From NCBI GenBank assembly GCA_038146865.1, contig JAYQSL010000001.1, positions 310,001 through 374,000 on the forward strand: a stretch of DNA of 64,000 nucleotides, in the 5' to 3' direction. Both the position numbers and the translations under genes were made by a program. The notes beneath the pieces were generated by a model. It had not been told where the DNA came from and searched no databases. It was given only the letters and a program-made list of their open reading frames with translations. The DNA comes from GCA-2709075 sp038146865. GTDB lineage: Bacteria > Pseudomonadota > Alphaproteobacteria > MPNO01 > UBA2964. The stretch's first letter is position 1. The number at the start of each line of letters is the position of its first letter. This document shows, one piece after another, positions 43,561 to 52,757 of this stretch.

Positions 43561-44409
43561 TCAAGCTGCCATTACTGCGTGCTCATCGCTTACAGTAACC
43601 CGTCTCAGGAGCCTACGTTGTTCTTTCGGAAAGTCAGTTCGGGCATGTAGTAAGCAGCGATTATCCCAAATTATCATATCGCCGACTTTCCAAATGTGCT
43701 CGTATATAAATCTGTCTTCTGCTTGCAAAGAATATATTAAAGAAAGAATATTTTTGCTCTCTTCCTCGTCCATGCCAATTATTTCTTCGGTCATAAGAGG
43801 GCAAACATAAGTTGCGGTTTTACCCGTTTCTGGATGTTTGCGAAGAACAGGGTGAGGGTGGTGTGGTACACTCTCTCGATCATACTTATCAAAGGTCTTT
43901 ACCGTGGTTCCAAATTCGTAGCAGTTCATTGCTGTTTTTCCCTGCAGCTCTGATTTGAGATTATCGGGTAATGCCTCGTAGACAGCATATTGATTAGAGA
44001 ACTTTGTATTGCCTCCGACTGATGGTACTTCCACAGAATATAGTGTAGTGGCTTTGTGAGGGGTCGCCAGATAAGGCGTGTCTGTGTGCCACATCATTTC
44101 ACCATCGGGATGGGCACCTATAACCTTTCCATCTTCCACAACATTTGAGATCAACATGATTTCATCGCTCGCATGTTTGGGATGCTGACGATCCTTAGGA
44201 CGATTATAAGAGCCCACTTCTCCGAAAATACTGCACACCCGCCTTTGATCAGTGGGGGTTATTTCTTGGTTTCTGAAAAATATGACCTGATGTTCAAGGA
44301 AGGCGCGATAAATAGTCTCTGCGTCTCTGTCAGGCACCGGTCTGCTGATGTCGATATTGGCTATTTCTGCGCCACACGCCTGTCCCGATGGGATTACATC
44401 TACGGCCAT
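43561..44409 (-). CDS. TauD/TfdA family Fe(II)/2-oxoglutarate-dependent dioxygenase (copy 1)
   Basis: A 282-residue dioxygenase. The iron-binding HxD is in MMWHTDTPYLATPHKATTLY near residue 106. The distal His is in DNRCLLHARTDFPKEQRR near 257, and the adjacent RRLLRRVTV provides the 2-oxoglutarate-binding Arg. Family members hydroxylate sulfonates, phenoxyacids or amino-acid-like compounds. The substrate is unknown; no sulfonate transporter is near. A strong AGGAGGAATT precedes its ATG. About half of its residues match the neighbouring paralogue at 44483-45340, so the pair arose by duplication. Confidence 0.88.
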   Translation of the reverse strand: MAVDVIPSGQACGAEIANIDISRPVPDRDAETIYRAFLEHQVIFFRNQEITPTDQRRVCSIFGEVGSYNRPKDRQHPKHASDEIMLISNVVEDGKVIGAHPDGEMMWHTDTPYLATPHKATTLYSVEVPSVGGNTKFSNQYAVYEALPDNLKSELQGKTAMNCYEFGTTVKTFDKYDRESVPHHPHPVLRKHPETGKTATYVCPLMTEEIIGMDEEESKNILSLIYSLQAEDRFIYEHIWKVGDMIIWDNRCLLHARTDFPKEQRRLLRRVTVSDEHAVMAA

Positions 44410-44482
44410 TTTAATTCCTCCTGACTATGCTCACCAAATAAATCAGAGTTGATTATATTGGGCAATCCACCCCCCCTCAAAT

Positions 44483-45340
44483 TTATAAGGCAACACTCAT
44501 TGGACGATCCCCCTGGACGGTAATCCTGCGAAGAAGACGACGTTGATTTCTTGGAAAATCTCTCCGCGCGTGAAGAGAGCACCTGTTGTCCCATATGACC
44601 AAATCGCCTACCTGCCAGCGATGTTCATAACAAAAGCGGGTCTCGCGTTGCATCGCGAAGATTTGGTCCAAATATGCGCTACTTTTTCCATCACTTAGAC
44701 CGATGATTTTCTCTGTCATCAGCTCGTTGACAAAGACACTTTTCTTCCCGGTTTCTTCATGGGTACGAAAAACTGGATGGTTAGCGGACCGCATTTCTGG
44801 ATCGTTATATTCCGCTTTATTCTTCACTGTGGTCCCAAATTCATATGCCGTGTATGCCTGGCGTATTTTGAGCTCTTGCTTCAGCTTTTCAGGGAGAGCC
44901 TTATAAACAGCATATTGATTGCTGAAAATGGTCTCCCCTCCATCAGAGGGGATTTCTATCGCGTATAGCGTAGTCGCCTTGTGTATTTTGGTATCATAGG
45001 CTGTGTCGGTGTGAAACATCATTTCCCCATCTGGGAGCGCGCCAATTGGCTGACCATTTTCGCGAATGTTGCTCACGAACATCACTGCATCATGGCGATC
45101 TTTCATGATGTCGTTTCTGAGGCTACTGGGACGCATATAGTCTCCCGCGGACCCAAAATATTCGGTAAAGCGCAGGTGATCTTTTTCTTCGAGATTCTGA
45201 CCCCGAAAGAATATTACAAGGTGCTCCAGCCATGCATTGTATATGTACTGAGCCAGTTCTTCGGATAAAGACTCTCTGAGATCAATGCCTCTGATTTCGG
45301 CCCCGCACCCAGACCCAGTCGGTATCACCTCAACTCGCAT
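44483..45340 (-). CDS. TauD/TfdA family Fe(II)/2-oxoglutarate-dependent dioxygenase (copy 2)
   Basis: A 285-residue paralogue of the downstream gene. It has the same HxD (MMFHTDTAYDTKIHKATTLY near residue 110), distal His (DNRCSLHARRDFPRNQRR) and Arg (RRLLRRITV). Shared blocks include the start EVIPTGSGCGAEI, FSNQYAVYKALPEKLK and YEFGTTVKN. Differences cluster between residues 60-90 and 185-230, which could tune substrate choice. It is transcribed first, with a 73-bp gap to copy 1. The two enzymes may act on related substrates or form a heteromer (inference). Confidence 0.88.
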   Translation of the reverse strand: MRVEVIPTGSGCGAEIRGIDLRESLSEELAQYIYNAWLEHLVIFFRGQNLEEKDHLRFTEYFGSAGDYMRPSSLRNDIMKDRHDAVMFVSNIRENGQPIGALPDGEMMFHTDTAYDTKIHKATTLYAIEIPSDGGETIFSNQYAVYKALPEKLKQELKIRQAYTAYEFGTTVKNKAEYNDPEMRSANHPVFRTHEETGKKSVFVNELMTEKIIGLSDGKSSAYLDQIFAMQRETRFCYEHRWQVGDLVIWDNRCSLHARRDFPRNQRRLLRRITVQGDRPMSVAL

Positions 45341-45513
45341 GGAAGAATTTTAAAGGGGAGCCTGCAAAAGTTCTAGTTTTTTTATTTCTCCGGCGGGCGA
45401 TAGGGTTGAATGATTATGCAAAGAATTTCGCTTTTGATAGGTTCGCTACAAATCTTCAACTCCATCGACCTTCATTAGCCCATGACAAAAAAATCAGTCT
45501 AGCGTCTAGCTTA

Positions 45514-46470
45514 TTATGATCGCGGGTGAGATTTTTGATACACTGAAAAAAGACGATTTGCATCAACTTTTGTATATCTTTGTGTTGTCGATAGGGAGCT
45601 ATGGCCCAACAACTCCTGGATGGTTCGCAAATCTCCCCCAGCGCTGAGTAGGTGAGTGGCAAAAGAGTGTCGCAAAGCATGGGGTGTTGCTGTTTCAGGT
45701 AATCCGAGTGTTTTTCTTAACTCCCTCATTCGGCGCTGGACTACACCTGGATTAAGGCGTTTGCCCCTTAATCCGAGGAAGAGCGCATCATTAGGTGAGT
45801 ATCGGAACGGACGCAGGTTTAGATAGTTCTCTATTGCCTCTCGGACAGAGGACAAAACGGGCACGAGACGCTGTTTGTTCCCTTTTCCAGTTACCCTTAT
45901 CGTCTCTAAATCTTTGATATCGCCGTCGTTTAAGCTCAAGCCCTCTGCTATACGCAGACCGCAGCCATAAAGGAGCGTGAATAAAGCCAAATCTCTGGCT
46001 ATAAGCCACGGCTCACCCTGTGTCTCTCTGATCTTCGTCAATAAATCCTTGGCTTGGGAAGAGTCTAACGGCTTTGGAATAAGCTTTTTTGGCCTGGGGG
46101 ACCTAATGGTCTTAATCACAGCGTTGGATATACCCCTGGTTTTATTAAGAAACCTGTAAAAGTTTCTGATTGTTGATATGGATCTGGCGATGGAGCTCTG
46201 GCTTAGTCCCTGTCTTGACCGTTGAGCAAGAAAGCCTCGGTAATCTCGAGCATCAAGGCTTTCTAGATTTGAAAGCGACGGAACAGCGCCGAGATGTTCA
46301 GCCATAAAAATAAAAAAAGCGGCTAGATCCCGGCAATAGGCATCAAGGGTGTTAGGAGAAACACGTTTTTCGTGTTCCATCCACCGCAGCCAATCGGCTA
46401 TCGCCTCTTGGCAATCAGTTGTTCCGCGAAATGCTATTGGCTTTTTGATTTTACCCACTTTGATAGGCAA
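45514..46470 (-). CDS. xerC: Tyrosine recombinase XerC
   Basis: A 318-residue recombinase that resolves chromosome dimers at dif with XerD. The N-terminal SAM-like domain has DWLRWMEHEKRVSPNTLDAY. The catalytic residues are visible: Arg in LLYGCGLRIAEGLSLNDGDI near residue 175, HxxR in TPHALRHSFATHLLSAGGDL near 265, the later His in LLGHSSLSTTQRYTKVD, and its Tyr nucleophile. The start at 46470 is TTG; GTG 46458 is an alternative. Both overlap the end of the DUF484 gene, as expected for this gene pair. Confidence 0.94.
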   Translation of the reverse strand: MPIKVGKIKKPIAFRGTTDCQEAIADWLRWMEHEKRVSPNTLDAYCRDLAAFFIFMAEHLGAVPSLSNLESLDARDYRGFLAQRSRQGLSQSSIARSISTIRNFYRFLNKTRGISNAVIKTIRSPRPKKLIPKPLDSSQAKDLLTKIRETQGEPWLIARDLALFTLLYGCGLRIAEGLSLNDGDIKDLETIRVTGKGNKQRLVPVLSSVREAIENYLNLRPFRYSPNDALFLGLRGKRLNPGVVQRRMRELRKTLGLPETATPHALRHSFATHLLSAGGDLRTIQELLGHSSLSTTQRYTKVDANRLFSVYQKSHPRS

Positions 46471-47096
46471 ACCTCTAAAATATCTGCAAAAAAATTCAAG
46501 AGTTCTGTTCCTTGGTTAGGATGGAAAGTAGTGGGGTTAATGGACCCCAGTGCCATAAAACACGGGCATTGGTCTTTACCGTGGCCTAAACTAAGAAATG
46601 CGCATGATTTCACTTCAAAACCAAGTGAGTCAAAAACGTCAATATTTTGAGAGACATTGGCGCACAAAACTATGCGCTGATGATTTTTAAAAAGCTTTGG
46701 CAACTCATTAAAACAAAGCGTTGCAACCTCGACGCCAAATATAGTGGGTAATTTCTCGCTAATAAGGTTTAAAAAAGACTCATAAGAGTTAGCTTTAAGC
46801 ATCATCAGGCTGGCTTTTAGGATCCTATCCTGGATTATATTATTTTCCTTTGCCGCCTGAATAAGCCTATCTTCCCTGGCCTGTTTTCCTGCGATCTCAG
46901 CTCGTAATCTTTTTAAAATATAATCTCTAATGTCGGCGAATTTCTCCCCTGATTGCGAGGTCGACGAGAGAATTTCTTCCAATTCGCAAAAATATTCATG
47001 AAAAAAACTAGGATTATTATTTAGCCAGGCAACTATCTCTCGTGGGCCCAAGTCTCGCTTTTTCTTGGCATTAATCTCTGGATCTCTGGGCTTCAT
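46434..47096 (-). CDS. DUF484 family protein
   Basis: A 220-residue protein (236 if started at ATG 47144). The N-terminal LGPREIVAWLNNNPSFFHEY is typical of DUF484. A basic helical stretch follows (DYILKRLRAEIAGKQARE, probable coiled coil). The C-terminal GAF-like part includes CAFLSLGHGKDQCPCFMALG, then STTFHPNQGTELLNFFADIL-like residues. DUF484 proteins are found next to xerC across proteobacteria; their function is not established. I prefer ATG 47096, but the evidence is weak. It overlaps xerC by 37 bp and is divergent from priA. Confidence 0.85.
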   Translation of the reverse strand: MKPRDPEINAKKKRDLGPREIVAWLNNNPSFFHEYFCELEEILSSTSQSGEKFADIRDYILKRLRAEIAGKQAREDRLIQAAKENNIIQDRILKASLMMLKANSYESFLNLISEKLPTIFGVEVATLCFNELPKLFKNHQRIVLCANVSQNIDVFDSLGFEVKSCAFLSLGHGKDQCPCFMALGSINPTTFHPNQGTELLNFFADILEVCLSKWVKSKSQ

Positions 47097-47187
47097 TTTA
47101 AATTCCACAAGCCTAAAATTCTTCTTAATTTGCGGAAATCTCATCTACAGATTGGAGGTTACCGCGCTGTAGCGTAAAGTCTAAATC

Positions 47188-49410
47188 ATGCTTGCCAAAG
47201 ACTCCACCGGGGATTCGACTCTTGGGAAAAGAGTGAAAGTTCTTATCCCACTTCCGCTCGCATCCGCATATGACTACCTGGTGCCAGATACTCTGTCTGC
47301 CCAGTTGGGCACTTTTGTTGTTGTTCCCCTGGGAAATAGGGAAGTGATAGGAGTTATTTGGGGGGAAGCGGAAAGTAATCTCGAAGAGAAAAAACTCAAA
47401 GTGATTTCTCAAAAAATAGATCTTGCGCCCATGAGTGATGAAATGATCCGTTTTATTGATTGGACTGCGAATTACACGATGAGCAAGCCCGGTGCAGTTT
47501 TGCGGATGGCGATGAGTGTTCCGTCCGTTTTTGCGGCATCCCCAAAAAACATTGCCTATGTAATTTCTAAAGACCCCAAGGACAGGTCTGCAAAGGTTAC
47601 GGAAGCCCGAAAAAAAGTCTTTAGTGCTTTGGCCGATGGGGTTCCCCGTAAGATGGCTGAATTGGTAAAATCTGCCAAAGTTAGCCCAAGTGTGATCCGG
47701 GTTATGTCAGAGTTGAAATTGCTGTCTGCTATTACTGTGGAACGCGATCAGAAAATTACAGACATTGAACCCGCGGGTGATGCACCCATTCTTTCCGATG
47801 CCCAAATGGTAGCAGCGACTGCGCTGAACAGAGCCGTAATTAAATCAGTCAAACAAGCAGAGCCTCGCTCAAACGTGTTGGTGCTTGATGGTGTGACAGG
47901 ATCAGGCAAAACCGAAACGTATTTTGAAGCAATAAGCGCTACACTCGAAAAGGGACGACAAGTATTGGTCTTGTTACCTGAAATTGCGCTTACTACACAG
48001 TGGCTTTCAAGATTTGAGACCCGATTCGGAAGCCCACCCCTGCAATGGCATTCCGAATTATCAAAGCCAATCCGTCGCAGCCGCTGGTTGGCCGCCAATT
48101 CAGGGGTTATTCATGTATTTGTTGGTGCCAGATCGGCCCTATACTTACCCTTTTCAAACCTCGGGTTGATAATTGTTGATGAAGAGCACGACGCCTCCTT
48201 CAAGCAAGAGGATGGGGTGATTTATAATGCCCGTGATATGGCAGTGGTTCGGGGGCGTACAGCTGGAGTTCCGGTGATTCTAGCAACTGCTACACCGTCT
48301 TTGGAGACGGTCTTTAATATTCAAAACGGACGATACCAGAAATTGAGCCTGCCAGAGCGACATGGTGGCGCATCTCTTCCCAAAGTGTTTGTGGTTGATA
48401 TGAAAGCTGAGTCGCTAGGAACCGACAATTACATCTCAGCGGAATTAGAAAAACGGGTGGCAGACACTTTTAACGCAAATCAACAATCTATGTTGTTCTT
48501 AAATCGCAGGGGCTACGCACCCTTAACTTTATGCCGAAATTGTGGTCATCGTATCACTTGTTCCCACTGCACGGCATGGCTGGTGGAACATCGGTTAAAA
48601 GGAAAGTTGGAGTGTCATCATTGTGGGTCTTCCCGGTTTCTACCAAAAGAGTGTCCGAATTGTTCCGCCAGAGAGTCCCTAGTTCCCATAGGACCAGGCG
48701 TTGAAAGGCTTGCAGAAGAGGTAGTGAGGAAATTCCCTTCAGCCCGCGTAGAGATTATGACGAGCGATACGATTCGTTCTCCATCGACTGCATCCTGCTT
48801 CATAAACAGAATGCAAAAATCGGAGATAGATATCCTTATTGGCACCCAAATAGTGGCCAAGGGCCATCATTTTCCAAATCTTACCCTAGTAGGGGTAGTT
48901 GATGCAGATCTAGGACTTTCGGGCGGAGATCTTAGGGCATCTGAAAGGGTTTATCAGACTTTACAACAAGTTGCTGGACGGGCCGGTCGGGCTGATAGAG
49001 AGGGCTCTGTCATCCTACAAACATACCAGCCCGAAAATCCTATTATACAAGCGATGGTTTCGGGCGATCGAGATCGTTTCCTCGATTTGGAGGGAAAAGC
49101 ACGTGAACATTATGAAATGCCACCGTACGGCCGATTAGCGGCATTAATCATCTCTGGTGAAAACATTTCTCGGGTAGAAGAGGCTGTTAATGGAATAGGA
49201 AAGGCTAGACCGACCATACCGGGTCTTCAGGTTCTTGGACCCGCGGAGGCCCCATTGTCAATTTTAAGGGGACGTCATCGCAGACGGTTCTTAATCAAGG
49301 CTCGGCCCGGTGTTCGAATTCAACCGGTTATACAAGCGTGGCTTTCAAGGTCTCGGATCCAAAGTGGGGTTAGAGTGCAAATCGATATTGACCCCTACAG
49401 TTTTATGTAA
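47188..49410 (+). CDS. priA: Primosomal protein N' (PriA helicase)
   Basis: A 740-residue replication-restart helicase. The N-terminal DNA-binding domain starts KVLIPLPLASAYDYLVPD. Walker A is LDGVTGSGKTETYFEAIS near residue 235, and DEEH is in LIIVDEEHDASFKQEDG near 325. A zinc-binding insertion with eight cysteines in four CxxC pairs (CRNCG, CSHC, CHHCG, CPNC) follows near 450-490. A helicase C-terminal motif is GTQIVAKGHHFPNLTLVGVV. It reloads DnaB at stalled forks. It is divergent from DUF484/xerC and precedes the atp genes, a usual alphaproteobacterial order. Confidence 0.97.
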   Translation: MLAKDSTGDSTLGKRVKVLIPLPLASAYDYLVPDTLSAQLGTFVVVPLGNREVIGVIWGEAESNLEEKKLKVISQKIDLAPMSDEMIRFIDWTANYTMSKPGAVLRMAMSVPSVFAASPKNIAYVISKDPKDRSAKVTEARKKVFSALADGVPRKMAELVKSAKVSPSVIRVMSELKLLSAITVERDQKITDIEPAGDAPILSDAQMVAATALNRAVIKSVKQAEPRSNVLVLDGVTGSGKTETYFEAISATLEKGRQVLVLLPEIALTTQWLSRFETRFGSPPLQWHSELSKPIRRSRWLAANSGVIHVFVGARSALYLPFSNLGLIIVDEEHDASFKQEDGVIYNARDMAVVRGRTAGVPVILATATPSLETVFNIQNGRYQKLSLPERHGGASLPKVFVVDMKAESLGTDNYISAELEKRVADTFNANQQSMLFLNRRGYAPLTLCRNCGHRITCSHCTAWLVEHRLKGKLECHHCGSSRFLPKECPNCSARESLVPIGPGVERLAEEVVRKFPSARVEIMTSDTIRSPSTASCFINRMQKSEIDILIGTQIVAKGHHFPNLTLVGVVDADLGLSGGDLRASERVYQTLQQVAGRAGRADREGSVILQTYQPENPIIQAMVSGDRDRFLDLEGKAREHYEMPPYGRLAALIISGENISRVEEAVNGIGKARPTIPGLQVLGPAEAPLSILRGRHRRRFLIKARPGVRIQPVIQAWLSRSRIQSGVRVQIDIDPYSFM

Positions 49411-49685
49411 TTTGACCATCTTGTTTTAGGATTTGTCTTAAGTTTTTTCTCGGATCAGAAACCCACTGGCCTTGTCAGACTATTTGAGCTGTTCTTAACC
49501 GAACTGTTCTGACTTTGATAAATAAAGGACTGGGTTGCAAGCCTCTTTTGAGTGTGTTAGCAAACCTCACTCTTATGCAAAAGATCGAGGATTGAATAAG
49601 TTATCTTCCCTCGGTTTACGCGTAAAAGCTGAAATATTTCAGTGGGTTATTGGTTTCAACCGGTGTGAATTCGAAGGCAAAACAC
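49411..49685. other. Intergenic region between priA and atpH with a compound stem-loop
   Basis: This 275-bp region holds no recognisable gene. GTCAGA (49474-49479) pairs perfectly with TCTGAC (49508-49513). Inside it, GTTC (49491-49494) pairs with GAAC (49501-49504) around TTAACC. The structure could end priA transcription or act in the atp leader. A frame at 49535-49762 overlaps atpH in another phase and is probably spurious. Confidence 0.45.
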
Positions 49686-50246
49686 GTGGCGTCAGACCTT
49701 TCCGGGATAACAGGTGTTGCGAGCAGGTATGCAACGGCATTGTTCGAGCTGTCTTTAGATAATGGCGAGTTGGAGACGGCAAACGCCGATCTCTCCAAGT
49801 TTAAGATTTTGATTGAAGAGTCGGAAGAGTTAAGGAACTTTATTAAAAGCCCTGTATTCACCCGAGAGGACCAGTCCAAGGTAATTAACCAAATTGCAAC
49901 TAAGATTGGCCTGTCCAAAAACGTTACTAATTTTTTGAAGTTAGTCGCGAGTAAAAATCGCCTATTCGCACTGGATGGTATGATTTCTGCCTGGGAGACG
50001 ATGTTTGCCGCCCATTCTGGAGAAGTCAGCGCGGAAATTATTTCTGCCACTGGTTTAAGTAAAGAACAACGGGATGCCCTAGCGACTTGTCTTGAAGAGT
50101 CGATAGGGTCCACGGTAAAGATTGAGGAGTCTGTAGACCCAGCCCTTTTAGGGGGCCTTATAGTTAAGGTTGGTTCTAAAATGATTGACTCTTCATTGAA
50201 GACAAAACTGCAACGACTACAACTAGTTATGAAGGGGGCCGCGTGA
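49686..50246 (+). CDS. atpH: ATP synthase F1 delta subunit
   Basis: A 186-residue peripheral-stalk subunit joining F1 to the membrane part. It begins ASDLSGITGVASRYATALFE, a close match to alphaproteobacterial AtpH. The C-terminal GGLIVKVGSKMIDSSLKTKL is the family signature. I chose GTG 49686, preceded by GAAGG at good distance. An upstream in-frame TTG (49650) would add 12 residues not expected in the family. The stop overlaps atpA (TGATG). Confidence 0.95.
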   Translation: MASDLSGITGVASRYATALFELSLDNGELETANADLSKFKILIEESEELRNFIKSPVFTREDQSKVINQIATKIGLSKNVTNFLKLVASKNRLFALDGMISAWETMFAAHSGEVSAEIISATGLSKEQRDALATCLEESIGSTVKIEESVDPALLGGLIVKVGSKMIDSSLKTKLQRLQLVMKGAA

Positions 50247-51781
50247 TGGATATCCACGCCTCGGAAATATCTTCCATTCTAAAGGAACAAATTGCTAATT
50301 TTGGTAGTGAAGCTGAAGTGGCGGAGGTAGGCAGGGTTCTGTCAGTTGGTGATGGGATTGCCCGTGTCTACGGCTTGGATAATGTCCAGGCTGGCGAGAT
50401 GGTAGAATTCCCAGGTGGCATTGTCGGAATGGCTCTTAACTTAGAATCCGATAACGTCGGTATTGTTATATTTGGCGATGACCGGACAATCCACGAAGGC
50501 GATACTGTTAAGCGCACGGGTAATATAGTCGACGTCCCTGTTGGCCAAGAACTTTTAGGTCGTGTTGTTGATGGATTAGGCAATCCAATTGACGGCAAAG
50601 GGCCGATAGAAGGCTCTGAGCGCCGGCGCGTGGACGTAAAGGCTCCTGGTATAATTCCCAGACAATCGGTCAATGAACCTGTTCAGACGGGATTAAAAGC
50701 AATTGATAGTTTGATTCCGGTTGGACGCGGGCAAAGGGAGCTTATCATTGGTGACCGTCAAACCGGGAAGACCGCTGTCGCAATTGATACCATGATAAAT
50801 CAGCGAGAGATTAATGCCGGAGATGATGAAGAAAAGAAACTGTACTGCATTTATGTGGCAGTGGGTCAAAAACGCTCTACGGTAGCCCAGATCGTCAAAG
50901 CGTTAGAAGATAATGGAGCCATGCAGTACTCCATCGTGGTCGCGGCCACTGCTTCGGACCCTGCGCCTCTGCAATATTTGGCACCTTATGTAGGTTGCAC
51001 GATGGGTGAGTGGTTTAGGGATAATGGCAAGCATGCTCTGATAACCTACGATGACCTATCTAAACAGGCGGTCGCGTATCGTCAGATGTCTTTATTGCTT
51101 CGTCGGCCACCCGGGAGAGAGGCATTTCCAGGTGATGTTTTCTATCTGCATTCCCGGCTCCTGGAACGAGCTGCCAAGTTAAATAAGGACAATGGGGGCG
51201 GTTCCCTCACGGCATTGCCAATCATTGAAACCCAGGCGGGAGACGTATCGGCATATATTCCAACAAATGTTATCTCAATAACCGACGGACAAATTTTTCT
51301 GGAAACAGATTTATTTTATGCTGGAATTAGACCCGCAGTTAATGTTGGTATCTCGGTTAGTCGGGTTGGCTCAGCCGCTCAAACAAAGGCGATGAAATCG
51401 GTTGCGGGGTCAATAAAATTGGAGCTGGCGCAGTACCGAGAAATGGCGGCGTTTGCCCAATTTGCATCAGATCTTGACGCTTCAACGCAACAACTTCTCA
51501 ATCGTGGAGCACGTCTCACAGAGCTCTTAAAGCAGGCTCAATATTCGCCCATGCCAGTTGAGGAACAAGTTGTTTCAATCTTTGCTGGGGTGAACGGATA
51601 TCTCGATAAAATTCCCGTGAATTCCGTAACAAAATTTGAGCAGGGATTGCTCTCGGACATCAGAAGTCGTCACAGCGATATATTATCGGGAATCCGAGAC
51701 ACCGGGCAATTAAGCGATGATCTGCTTGCCAAATTGAAGGCTGCTGCTGATGATTATGCCAAAAACTTTATTGCGGATTAA
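50246..51781 (+). CDS. atpA: ATP synthase F1 alpha subunit
   Basis: A 511-residue regulatory nucleotide-binding subunit. The start MDIHASEISSILKEQIANFG is characteristic. Walker A is LIIGDRQTGKTAVAIDTM near residue 168. The arginine-finger region is PAVNVGISVSRVGSAAQTKA near 365. GNPIDGKGPIEGSERRRVDV is typical. ATG 50246 shares a base with the atpH stop; GTG 50243 just upstream is also possible. It is the second gene of atpHAGDC. Confidence 0.98.
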   Translation: MDIHASEISSILKEQIANFGSEAEVAEVGRVLSVGDGIARVYGLDNVQAGEMVEFPGGIVGMALNLESDNVGIVIFGDDRTIHEGDTVKRTGNIVDVPVGQELLGRVVDGLGNPIDGKGPIEGSERRRVDVKAPGIIPRQSVNEPVQTGLKAIDSLIPVGRGQRELIIGDRQTGKTAVAIDTMINQREINAGDDEEKKLYCIYVAVGQKRSTVAQIVKALEDNGAMQYSIVVAATASDPAPLQYLAPYVGCTMGEWFRDNGKHALITYDDLSKQAVAYRQMSLLLRRPPGREAFPGDVFYLHSRLLERAAKLNKDNGGGSLTALPIIETQAGDVSAYIPTNVISITDGQIFLETDLFYAGIRPAVNVGISVSRVGSAAQTKAMKSVAGSIKLELAQYREMAAFAQFASDLDASTQQLLNRGARLTELLKQAQYSPMPVEEQVVSIFAGVNGYLDKIPVNSVTKFEQGLLSDIRSRHSDILSGIRDTGQLSDDLLAKLKAAADDYAKNFIAD

Positions 51782-51827
51782 AAGAGCAATAGTTTTTGAG
51801 GTTATGATTTAAGGAGCGTCACCGCGA

Positions 51828-52727
51828 ATGCCCAATTTAAAAGACCTCAGGGTTAGAATTGATAGCGTTAAATCAACGCAAAAAATCACGTCGGCTATGA
51901 AAATGGTAGCAGCGGCAAAATTACGCCGTGCCCAGGAGCAAGCAGAGGCAGCGAGGCCCTTTTCCGATAGGATGGACCGAATGATGTCTTCATTATCGGT
52001 CGGTGTTTCTGAAGGAGGGTCGGGGCCTGAACTCCTCGTCGGGAATGGAAAAAGTGATACTCACCTTATTTTAGTGATGTCATCCGATCGGGGGTTATGT
52101 GGTGGCTTCAACACGAATATCGTCAGGGAAGTCGTTCGCCGGATAGAGAGGCTCCTCAGTGAGGATAAAAAAGTTAAACTGTTGTGTGTTGGTCGCAAAG
52201 CAAGGGATGTTTTGAGGCGAAGATATGGAGATCTTATTCTAGCGTCCTTTGAAGATGTGGGTAGGCGTAATTTATCTTACGCTGATGCTCTTAAAATCGG
52301 TGAAAAGGTTTTGGACCTTTTTGACCAGGGGGAGTTCGACGTCTGCACAGTTGTGTATAATAAGTTTCAGTCTGCGATCAGTCAGACTGTGACCGCGCAA
52401 CAGCTTATCCCCTATGGAAAGTCAGATAAAGATAACGAGCTAGAGGAAGATACAGGGTCAAACTCCTCTGGTTCTGTGTATGAATTTGAACCTGATGAGA
52501 ATGAAATTCTCGCTGAACTTCTGCCAAAGAACATTTCTGTGCAGATTTTTCGAGGGCTATTAGAGAGTGCTGCATCTGAACACGGGGCACGAATGACAGC
52601 CATGGATAACGCTACTCGTAACGCGGGTGAGATGATAGACGGCTTGACGTTGACCTATAATCGCACTCGTCAGGCAGTAATTACTAGTGAATTAATCGAA
52701 ATTATCTCTGGGGCGGAAGCGCTCTAG
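51828..52727 (+). CDS. atpG: ATP synthase F1 gamma subunit
   Basis: A 299-residue rotary shaft subunit. The N-terminal helix MPNLKDLRVRIDSVKSTQKI and the SAMKMVAAAKLRRAQEQAEA segment are diagnostic. SDRGLCGGFNTNIVREVVRR lies near residue 86. The C-terminal helix ends NRTRQAVITSELIEIISGAE. A short acidic insert (DNELEEDTGSNSSGS) near residue 205 is common in alphaproteobacteria. ATTTAAGGAGCG precedes ATG 51828. Confidence 0.98.
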   Translation: MPNLKDLRVRIDSVKSTQKITSAMKMVAAAKLRRAQEQAEAARPFSDRMDRMMSSLSVGVSEGGSGPELLVGNGKSDTHLILVMSSDRGLCGGFNTNIVREVVRRIERLLSEDKKVKLLCVGRKARDVLRRRYGDLILASFEDVGRRNLSYADALKIGEKVLDLFDQGEFDVCTVVYNKFQSAISQTVTAQQLIPYGKSDKDNELEEDTGSNSSGSVYEFEPDENEILAELLPKNISVQIFRGLLESAASEHGARMTAMDNATRNAGEMIDGLTLTYNRTRQAVITSELIEIISGAEAL

Positions 52728-52757
52728 GTATATAGAAGCGGACATAGAGGAACGGTT

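Noticed and set aside
45514..46470. Tyrosine recombinase as a sign of a prophage or integron
   Set aside because: It has XerC features and sits in the usual xerC-DUF484-priA order; no phage genes or att repeats were seen.
49535..49762. 75-residue frame before atpH
   Set aside because: Overlaps atpH in another phase, cysteine/arginine-rich with no motif; the atpH start is better supported.
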